Of a DNA stretch of 8,430 nucleotides, positions 1 to 5,827 are shown piece after piece. The stretch comes from Flavobacteriales bacterium. GTDB lineage: Bacteria > Bacteroidota > Bacteroidia > Flavobacteriales_D > Crocinitomicaceae. The stretch's first letter is position 1. Each line of letters opens with the position of its first letter. The stretch spans positions 1 to 8,430 of the forward strand of contig CANHQC010000076.1 in NCBI GenBank assembly GCA_947462695.1, written 5' to 3'. The notes beneath the pieces are model-generated. The model did not search any database. It saw only the letters and a program-made list of their open reading frames with translations, and was not told the origin of the DNA. The position numbers and the translations under genes are program-made.

Positions 1-687
1 ATTTTCAACATTCAATCCATAAAAACGAAAACGCTGAGACCCTTGTTTCTTCAATACTTCCAATCGAACAGAATGAATACTGTCCTTAAAAGAAAATGAA
101 GCTCCGTGAGGAAATAAGCGAAAATCTTCTATTTGTTGTTCATTGATAATTAACCGAAAATCATGTGAGACACTGTCATTTTCAAAAAATAAAAAACAGG
201 CATAATCTTCTTTTACGATCGTATTTTTAAGTTTGAAATTGAGCGTAGCAACTGTGTCCGTTGTTTCTACAACCATTCCACAAATACCGAGTGGCAAATC
301 TGCTTTTTTACCTTGAAAACTTTTATTGTATCGCCATTTTCCTGTGAATGTAGAACTGTAATTGATGGAAGAATACGTATTTGCAGCTCCATAGTTAAAC
401 ATCAATCCGCGACCACCGTAACCGAAACGTTTATGAAATTTTGTTCGGGCAACGGTAGTTGGATTTTCCGCTTGAATGTGGCTCCCCCCGTAATGTAAGA
501 TGACAACTTTATCCTCCTTTACCCGATCAAAATGCGATTTAAGTGCAATTAATGACTTCGAACTATAACCTTGAATGTATGCGAAAGAGGAATCAAGTTT
601 CAACGATAGAGGAACTGTACTCTCTTGGGCGATTATATTCCAACAGCCGAACAGACACAGCAACAAAATCGAAGTAAACTTTCTCAT
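1..687 (-). CDS. Exported SGNH/GDSL hydrolase-like protein, C-terminus beyond the left edge
   Basis: The frame is open from an ATG at 687 to base 1, giving 229 codons with no stop, so the C-terminal part is missing. Residues 1-20 look like a signal peptide: Arg and Lys at 2-3, a hydrophobic core ILLLCLF, and a likely cut after IIA20 before Gln21. A lipobox reading at Cys15 is possible but weaker. The block I region is VVILHYGGSHIQAE (61-74), with presumed nucleophile Ser69; relatives normally read GDSHIQ, so the Asp is replaced by Gly. Next comes YGGRGLMFNYGAA (about 91-103), a pattern I associate with Bacteroidota GDSL-like proteins, then a beta-rich region to the edge that resembles the inserted domain of this group. 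The block V Asp/His of the triad would lie outside. It is the third gene of the operon, one base after the DHHW gene, which suggests a periplasmic or outer-face acyl-transfer or esterase partner of the MBOAT protein. Whether it is transferase or esterase cannot be told. Confidence 0.8.
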   Translation of the reverse strand, partial: MRKFTSILLLCLFGCWNIIAQESTVPLSLKLDSSFAYIQGYSSKSLIALKSHFDRVKEDKVVILHYGGSHIQAENPTTVARTKFHKRFGYGGRGLMFNYGAANTYSSINYSSTFTGKWRYNKSFQGKKADLPLGICGMVVETTDTVATLNFKLKNTIVKEDYACFLFFENDSVSHDFRLIINEQQIEDFRLFPHGASFSFKDSIHSVRLEVLKKQGSQRFRFYGLNVEN

Positions 688-688
688 T

Positions 689-2020
689 TTAATTGAGTGT
701 ATCTGCCGGTTCTTGAATTGTAATTATGGAATCATTTGTAGTTGGTGATGCTGGTTTAGGGATGTATACGCCATGTTGTTTTGCCAAATTGCGCATCATA
801 TTAATTGTACCGTTACTCATTGCGGCATACATTCCGACAGCAAAAATCATATCGTTAATATTATTTGCTCTTATCAATTCAATTAAATTTTGTTTGGAAT
901 ACCGAAAATCTACCACCCAAATTTCTTGGTAATGACTAACAAGGAATACAGAAAAAGCATTACCCATAGAGTTTTTAATGACTACTGCCTTTTTACCGTT
1001 TTTCACTCCGGTTTTTATTCGGATTAATGGCGCATCTCCGCCTAGGAAAGTAGAATAGGTATTCCCACCAGAACAACCGTGATGAAAGACTTTTGTGTTC
1101 GTATATTTATTGAACCCATACTCTCCGTAGCGAACTGCCGAAGTCTCAACCTTTGGGACCCAATATTCCATGGTATCCGGATTTGCTTTAACGGATGGAT
1201 CGCGGGTATGCTGGTACATGGTACCGACGAAATTGTATTTTACCTTTTTATCCATTTTATCTAATGGTACAGGTGCGAATCCGGCAGTTTTACAAAAAGC
1301 AACGTAGGCATAATAGGCACCGATTGGCTTCCAGTGATGATCTGTTCCGAAGTACAGTTTTTTATCCACGTGTTTATTCAATTCAGTAAAGACATCACAG
1401 AAAAGCGCGCCATTGGACAATGAACTACCAATAGCAGCCAATGTTCGTTGATTTTGCTCATTGTACTTCCTATATTTCTCAACCGGGATAAACGCAGATG
1501 AAAGCGGCGCAACTGCAGAAAATACGCGTGTCTCACCTTTCAATTCTTCAGCGTATTCGCTCACCATTTTGCTGAAGGATTTCGACATTTTTGGACTACC
1601 GCCGCCCATCGGATAAACACAGCCGTCGATAATGAGCATTGAACCCGAATATTCTTCTTCGAAATCATCCAAAAACTTCATTGCTGCTGCCTCCTCTTCC
1701 GTGGATGCTTTCGCAATTTTTTTCGCTCGTTTTGGAATGACAACCACTTTTTCAGCATTTTCTAGCATAAATCCCTTAGATGCATGAAAAACACTGGCAC
1801 CTTGAATAAAGCTATTACGAAAAGGAAAATGGTCGTCGATATAATCATCGACTCCTTTGGCCCATTTACCAGATAAATATGTCGTATAATTGAATTCAGG
1901 TATTGTTGCCAGTTTACGCTTTTCGTCTACCGAAAACACTTCTTTTTTTGCGATCAATAACACCAAAGGCATTCCAAAAATGACCAACAGAAAAAATGCG
2001 CTATTTAGATTCCTAGACAT
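689..2020 (-). CDS. DHHW family SGNH acyltransferase-like protein (AlgJ-like partner of MBOAT)
   Basis: This is a complete 443-residue protein. A single N-terminal hydrophobic segment (residues 8-23) follows Arg3 and is followed by FSVDEKRKLATIPEF, the usual opening of membrane-anchored AlgJ/AlgX/DHHW proteins, so the bulk should lie in the periplasm. The family's name motif GTDHHW with KPIGAYYAY after it lies at 225-238 and supplies the presumed catalytic Asp227/His229 pair. The serine block is VIKNSMGNAFSVFL (347-360) with Ser351; relatives usually have KDS here, so an Asp is replaced by Asn350. FLGGDAPL (325-332) and EIWVVDFRY (366-374) are further family-like segments. In alginate and related systems such proteins take an acyl group from the MBOAT protein and pass it to an exported polymer. 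The start ATG shares one base with the MBOAT stop (TAATG), implying translational coupling. The acceptor is unknown. Confidence 0.88.
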   Translation of the reverse strand: MSRNLNSAFFLLVIFGMPLVLLIAKKEVFSVDEKRKLATIPEFNYTTYLSGKWAKGVDDYIDDHFPFRNSFIQGASVFHASKGFMLENAEKVVVIPKRAKKIAKASTEEEAAAMKFLDDFEEEYSGSMLIIDGCVYPMGGGSPKMSKSFSKMVSEYAEELKGETRVFSAVAPLSSAFIPVEKYRKYNEQNQRTLAAIGSSLSNGALFCDVFTELNKHVDKKLYFGTDHHWKPIGAYYAYVAFCKTAGFAPVPLDKMDKKVKYNFVGTMYQHTRDPSVKANPDTMEYWVPKVETSAVRYGEYGFNKYTNTKVFHHGCSGGNTYSTFLGGDAPLIRIKTGVKNGKKAVVIKNSMGNAFSVFLVSHYQEIWVVDFRYSKQNLIELIRANNINDMIFAVGMYAAMSNGTINMMRNLAKQHGVYIPKPASPTTNDSIITIQEPADTLN

Positions 2021-3414
2021 TAAAAACGGGTATATAAAAACGGATTAAATGTGGAATTTACCAACAAAAGCGTGGATAAAAGAATGAGCGCTAAATTCAC
2101 TGCAGGTTGAACATACGCATAACGCGCTGTCCACTTCAACCGTGTAGATGACTCAGCTGTATAAATTTCATCCCAAGGAATGCAGAGAATTAACACTAAA
2201 ATCAACCAATACACATGACTTGTTAAATCAGTGAGAAAGCCCGGATTAATCGGATTGTCTGAAACGAACAAATTACCGATAAAATAAGTCATTTGGTCAA
2301 AATCTACGAAATAGAAAATAGCCCTACTAAAAACGATCAATACCAATGTATAGGAATGTTTGAGGAATCTTGGTGTTCGATCGAGCACTTTTTTCGAATA
2401 CTTCTCAATAACCATAAGTACCCCAAAATAAGTGCCCCATAAAGCGAAATTCCAACTGGCACCGTGCCATAGACCAGTTAAAAACCAAACGATTAAGATG
2501 TTTCTATTTTGAAATTTCCTATTCCCACCAAGAGGAATGTACACGTAATCGCGGAAAAAACGACCTAATGAGATGTGCCATCTTCGGTAAAAATCAGCAA
2601 CCGAAATGGCTGCGTATGGATTTTTAAAGTTTTCATCAAAATCAAATCCAAAGAGTTTGGCCAAACCAATTGCCATATCTGAGTAACCGCTAAAATCGAA
2701 GTACAATTGAATCGAGAACATGGCGATCCCGAACCAACCTTCATACGAAGAAAGGTTGTATAACTCTGTTACCATGTATTTATCGACTAATGCGCCGGCT
2801 ACATTGGCAATTACGACTTTCTTGAATAGACCAATTGAAAAGCGCGTAACTCCTTGACTGATGCGGTTCCAATCGATTGTTCGTCGATTAACTTGCTCTG
2901 ACAGCTGACTGTAGCGCACGATTGGTCCAGCAACAAGGTGCTGAAACAAACTAATAAACATCAAGAAATTGATGGGATTTCGCTGTGCTTTTACATCGCC
3001 ACGGTAGACATCGACAACGTAGGAAATCACCATGAACGTGTAGAATGAAATTCCGACAGGAAGGGTGTTTGTTGGACGATCGAAAGGTAGAGGTCCGATC
3101 ATACTAATATTGTCGTAAATAAATCCACCGTATTTATATGCAACGAGTAAGGATAAATTGACAATGACACTTAAGGTGACACCTAATTTCGCTTTGGCAC
3201 TTCCTCTATTATTCTCAATGAAGATTCCCATTCCATAATCGAACATGGCGGTAAAAATCATGAGGTAAATCCACATTGGTTCGGCCCATGCATAAAAGAT
3301 GAGCGAGAAAATGGTCAACGCAATGTTGCGGTAAAGATTATTGCGTGAAGCGTAATGAAAAATCAGGCTTAATGGTAGGAAGAAATACAGAAAAGTAAGA
3401 CTTGAAAAAACCAT
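2020..3414 (-). CDS. MBOAT family membrane-bound O-acyltransferase (AlgI/DltB type)
   Basis: This is a complete 464-residue polytopic membrane protein, close to the usual length of AlgI-like MBOATs. It opens with MVFSSLTFLYFFLPL, a characteristic start of the family, and ends with NPFLYTRF, a variant of the typical NPFIYFRF tail. Internal landmarks are LPVGISFYTFMVISYVVDVY (118-137), QLYFDFSGYSDMAIGLAKLF (236-255), FYRRWHISLGRFFRDYVYIP (275-294) and GLWHGASWNFALWG (314-327), which contains the presumed catalytic His317. The family moves acyl groups, usually acetyl, from a cytoplasmic donor across the membrane for O-acylation of exported polysaccharides or teichoic acids. It is the first gene of the three-gene operon with the DHHW and GDSL-like proteins, matching an AlgI-AlgJ-AlgX type relay. 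The start is supported by the family N-terminus. The target molecule cannot be inferred; the adjacent carotenoid genes are transcribed separately. Confidence 0.93.
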   Translation of the reverse strand: MVFSSLTFLYFFLPLSLIFHYASRNNLYRNIALTIFSLIFYAWAEPMWIYLMIFTAMFDYGMGIFIENNRGSAKAKLGVTLSVIVNLSLLVAYKYGGFIYDNISMIGPLPFDRPTNTLPVGISFYTFMVISYVVDVYRGDVKAQRNPINFLMFISLFQHLVAGPIVRYSQLSEQVNRRTIDWNRISQGVTRFSIGLFKKVVIANVAGALVDKYMVTELYNLSSYEGWFGIAMFSIQLYFDFSGYSDMAIGLAKLFGFDFDENFKNPYAAISVADFYRRWHISLGRFFRDYVYIPLGGNRKFQNRNILIVWFLTGLWHGASWNFALWGTYFGVLMVIEKYSKKVLDRTPRFLKHSYTLVLIVFSRAIFYFVDFDQMTYFIGNLFVSDNPINPGFLTDLTSHVYWLILVLILCIPWDEIYTAESSTRLKWTARYAYVQPAVNLALILLSTLLLVNSTFNPFLYTRF

Positions 3415-3484
3415 ATTCGACCTTTGCGTTTGTTATTAGATTGCGAATATAGAGAGATTCTTATTTCTGAAGAGAAACAGATGT

Positions 3485-3519
3485 ATAAAGTATGAACAAT
3501 TAATCGTTTGAATTGTCAA
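3485..3519 (-). promoter_or_regulatory. Candidate promoter of the MBOAT operon
   Basis: The 135-bp gap between the crtD stop and the MBOAT start holds no gene. On the minus strand it contains TTGACA (3519-3514), then 21 bases, then TACTTTAT (3492-3485), a partial match to the Bacteroidota -7 consensus TAnnTTTG with a TTG-containing -33 element. The implied leader is about 65 nt. The spacing and the -7 match are imperfect. A second weak box, TATATTCG, lies closer to the gene without a good upstream element. Read-through from crtD is also possible, since I see only a weak hairpin (TCAC/GTGA arms) after the crtD stop. Confidence 0.3.
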
Positions 3520-3549
3520 TAAACCCTCACTTTTTTAGCGTGACTTTGA

Positions 3550-5022
3550 TTATTTTACTGAATCTGTTGTGATTTTTGCGGAGAGCAAGCACAGCGGAAT
3601 ACTCGGCCCAGGATGGACGCTTCCCCCACAGAAATATAAATTTTTAATGCGTTTGGAAAAATTCGGATGACGCAAAAAGGCAGCGAATTTGTTATTTGAG
3701 CTGTTGCCGTAAATTGCACCAAACGCAGATGAGGTTCGTTTTTCAATCACACGCGGATCGAAGACCAATTCGCACTCAATAAGCGGGCGAATATCTGTCT
3801 TTAGCATGCGATTGACTTTATTGATTACCGCTTCTCGAGCCTCATCAATAAACGCATCCCAATCTTGTCCTTGATTATTTGGTACATTGATGAATGCAAA
3901 CCAATTCTCGCACCCTTCTGGCGCATCAGATGCCGAATGTTTACTTGTTATGTTTACATATATCGTTGGATCGTGATAAATCGCTTTTTTCGAGAAGATG
4001 GTATTGAATTCTGCTTCATAATCTTTTGCAAATAGGATATTGTGCAACTTAAGCTCTTTAAACGAATGCTTAATCCCCCAGTAAAAAATAATACCAGAAC
4101 TAGATTTCGGCTGATCCAATGTTCGCTTTGGTTTCTTTTGTTCAGGCATTAATTTAGTGTAGGTTGTGTACACATCTGAATTCGAAATCACCACATCTGC
4201 AAACGCATTTTCGGAGGCCAAGCGAATACCTTTTGCCGTATTATTTTCAATAAGAATTCCCTCCACTCTTGACGAATAATGAAAGATGACACCAATATCT
4301 TTTGCCAATTTCTCCAGCGCAAGTGTAATGTTGTGCATTCCTCCTTTGGGAAAAAAAGCACCTCGTTGAATTTCAACATGTGAAATCACATTGAGGGTAG
4401 CGGGGGCCAGATAAGGGCTTGACCCATTGTATGTGGCATATCGATTAAAGAGTTGGACGAGGCGGGGATCTTTTAACGCTTTTTCATTTGCACCGTTCAT
4501 GGTATCGAACGCACCTATTTTTCCGAAGTTCAGAATCCCTTTTGCTACAGCTTTCGTAAAAAAGTTCTTGGCTTTGTGCAGTGAATTGTGAAGAAATACC
4601 TCATCTGTCAGGTTGTACATTTCCTCTGTTTTCTTCAAGTACTTATAGATGTTCTCTCTCGAATCATTCGTTTTATCAGCCATTTCATCAGCAAACCGCT
4701 CATTGCTGTGGTAACCATCAAGCACGGTTCCGTCTTCATAGAAGTACCGGTAAACTGGGTCAAGTTGTTCGTATTCAAAATAGTCTCTTGGATTTTTTCC
4801 AGACAAGTGAAATAGTTCATCCGCAAAATGAGGCATTGTAAAGACCGAAGGTCCCATGTCAAAGCGGTAATTTCCATTGCGTTCACTGGATAACTTACCT
4901 CCAGGAAAAGAATTGGCTTCGTACACCGCTACCTCATAACCTTTGTTTCGCATTCGTATGGCTGAAGCTAAACCTGAAACACCAGCTCCAACAACAATAC
5001 ATTTTTTGGATACATTTTTCAT
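3550..5022 (-). CDS. crtD: Carotenoid desaturase of the CrtI superfamily, probably 1-hydroxycarotenoid 3,4-desaturase CrtD
   Basis: This is a 490-residue flavoprotein. VVGAGVSGLASAIR (10-23) is the N-terminal FAD-binding Rossmann motif, followed by an acidic strand end VYEANSFPGGKL (33-44). FDMGPSVFTMP (54-64) and FNRYATYNGSSPYLAPATL (192-210) match CrtD-type desaturases better than phytoene desaturases, which in this phylum usually read GPSWYWMP. The C-terminal dinucleotide-fold segment is NLYFCGGSVHPGPSIPLCLL (461-480); family members usually have HPGGGIPL, so two glycines are replaced by Pro-Ser. The reading frame is open upstream to an ATG at 5232, but those 70 extra residues precede the Rossmann fold, would overlap cruF and contain no other Met, so the ATG at 5022 is preferred. 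CrtD introduces the 3,4 double bond in 1-hydroxycarotenoids. Divergent cruF, which makes the 1-hydroxyl group, supports the assignment. Another CrtI-family activity, such as phytoene desaturation, is the alternative. Confidence 0.8.
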   Translation of the reverse strand: MKNVSKKCIVVGAGVSGLASAIRMRNKGYEVAVYEANSFPGGKLSSERNGNYRFDMGPSVFTMPHFADELFHLSGKNPRDYFEYEQLDPVYRYFYEDGTVLDGYHSNERFADEMADKTNDSRENIYKYLKKTEEMYNLTDEVFLHNSLHKAKNFFTKAVAKGILNFGKIGAFDTMNGANEKALKDPRLVQLFNRYATYNGSSPYLAPATLNVISHVEIQRGAFFPKGGMHNITLALEKLAKDIGVIFHYSSRVEGILIENNTAKGIRLASENAFADVVISNSDVYTTYTKLMPEQKKPKRTLDQPKSSSGIIFYWGIKHSFKELKLHNILFAKDYEAEFNTIFSKKAIYHDPTIYVNITSKHSASDAPEGCENWFAFINVPNNQGQDWDAFIDEAREAVINKVNRMLKTDIRPLIECELVFDPRVIEKRTSSAFGAIYGNSSNNKFAAFLRHPNFSKRIKNLYFCGGSVHPGPSIPLCLLSAKITTDSVK

Positions 5023-5046
5023 AGACTCTATTTTCCTGGCGGATAA

Positions 5047-5059
5047 ATTAGTAACTAAT
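5047..5059. promoter_or_regulatory. 13-bp perfect palindrome upstream of crtD (candidate operator)
   Basis: ATTAGT-A-ACTAAT has six-base perfect arms around one central base, 25-37 bases upstream of the crtD start codon. It overlaps a weak minus-strand -7-like box, TAATTTAT (5050-5043), a position where a bound repressor would block transcription. No regulator gene is present in the window. AT-rich DNA produces short palindromes by chance, so this is only a candidate. Confidence 0.3.
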
Positions 5060-5064
5060 CGAGG

Positions 5065-5074
5065 ACAAATTTGT
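5065..5074. promoter_or_regulatory. 10-bp palindrome in the crtD/cruF spacer
   Basis: ACAAATTTGT is a perfect even palindrome five bases from the 5047-5059 palindrome. A related imperfect element, ACAAA-CGA-TTTGA (5104-5116), lies about 40 bases further toward cruF, and TTGAT-G-ATCAA (5113-5123) overlaps it. Together they could be binding sites for a shared regulator of the divergent pair; chance is not excluded. Confidence 0.22.
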
Positions 5075-5163
5075 TCAAAACAACTGAGAAATGCGATCAA
5101 AAGACAAACGATTTGATGATCAAGCGGGTATTTTAAAGCGAATCTAAATAAGGTGAAAAATGA

Positions 5164-5171
5164 TACTTTTG
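5164..5171 (+). promoter_or_regulatory. TAnnTTTG -7 box immediately before cruF
   Basis: TACTTTTG matches the Bacteroidota -7 consensus TAnnTTTG exactly. It ends four bases before the cruF ATG at 5176, so transcription from it would begin at or very near the start codon and give a leaderless or nearly leaderless mRNA. I do not see a clear TTG -33 element about 19-21 bases upstream, which lowers confidence. Confidence 0.35.
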
Positions 5172-5175
5172 ACTT

Positions 5176-5820
5176 ATGAATTGGGCTACACGCAAATACT
5201 ATTATCCGCCAATCATCCTTGTCAACATACATTTAGCTGGACTTATCGGACTGTTTAGCTCATGGAAAACGTTCTTTCTATGGCTAACCCCAATGAGTAT
5301 TGTGTTGAGCTGTTTTCTTGTTTTCACTTCTCATAAGTCGTTTACACCACGATTTTTCATTCTTTCAATCGCTCTGTTTCTTTTGGGTTTTTTCGCAGAA
5401 GTAGCTGGTGTTATGACAGGAACTATTTTCGGAAGTTATCATTATGGCGAAACACTTGGATTTAGTGTCGTGGATGTACCATTAGTTATGGGTTTGAACT
5501 GGCTTATTTTAATTTACTGCACCGGGAGTATGCTCAATCACTTCAAATTGAATACAATCGTAAAAAGTATTAGTGGAGCCACCATTCTTGTTCTGTTGGA
5601 TTTGTTGATTGAACAAGTTGCCATTCGCAACGATTTTTGGCACTGGAAAAACCGTGAAATTCCGCTTCAAAATTTTATCGCTTGGTGGATAATTAGCTTT
5701 GTGTTTCTCTTTGGATTCTTTTTAGTTTTAAAGAACAACACCAATCGCTTATCGTTACTTTACTTGATCATTCAATTCGGATTTTTTGGCTCTTTAGTGA
5801 TTTTTCACTTCTTAAAATAA
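5176..5820 (+). CDS. cruF: CruF-like carotenoid 1',2'-hydratase (membrane protein)
   Basis: This is a 214-residue, very hydrophobic protein of the carotenoid biosynthesis/DUF422 family, with about seven membrane segments (roughly 11-29, 33-52, 59-78, 98-118, 131-150, 166-185 and 192-213). Family-like motifs are FFAEVAGVMTGTIFGSYHYG (72-91), VPLVMGLNWL (101-110), LLDLLIEQVAIRNDFWHW (140-157) and FIAWW (167-171). CruF hydrates the terminal 1',2' double bond of acyclic or monocyclic carotenoids such as gamma-carotene, giving the 1'-hydroxyl that CrtD-type desaturases need. The start is firm: an in-frame TGA at 5170-5172 leaves 5176 as the first ATG. The gene is divergent from crtD and ends seven bases from the stop of the convergent ligase gene. 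A distant alternative in the same family is the bisanhydrobacterioruberin hydratase CruF of haloarchaea, which does similar chemistry. Confidence 0.85.
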   Translation: MNWATRKYYYPPIILVNIHLAGLIGLFSSWKTFFLWLTPMSIVLSCFLVFTSHKSFTPRFFILSIALFLLGFFAEVAGVMTGTIFGSYHYGETLGFSVVDVPLVMGLNWLILIYCTGSMLNHFKLNTIVKSISGATILVLLDLLIEQVAIRNDFWHWKNREIPLQNFIAWWIISFVFLFGFFLVLKNNTNRLSLLYLIIQFGFFGSLVIFHFLK

Positions 5821-5827
5821 AGCCGCA

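Noticed and set aside
726..1389. Three plus-strand ORFs of 61-68 residues within the DHHW gene
   Set aside because: They are antisense to a complete conserved protein and have no recognisable features.
3521..3549. Possible terminator after crtD (TCAC/GTGA arms around an A-rich loop)
   Set aside because: The stem is only about four base pairs and there is no proper T-run after it on the minus strand.
4581..4841. Plus-strand ORFs of 75-86 residues inside the desaturase gene
   Set aside because: They lie antisense within a well-conserved enzyme, show no domain or plausible start context, and are shadows of the real gene.
5023..5232. 70-residue N-terminal extension of the desaturase from an ATG at 5232
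   Set aside because: It would overlap the start of cruF, cover the shared promoter region and precede the normal N-terminal FAD-binding motif; the ATG at 5022 gives the usual family length.
5150..5258. Small ORF of about 32 codons from ATG 5160 with a good AAGGTG site, overlapping the cruF start out of frame
   Set aside because: The product resembles nothing known and the overlap is with a well-supported gene. It is probably chance, though it could matter if an upstream promoter is used.
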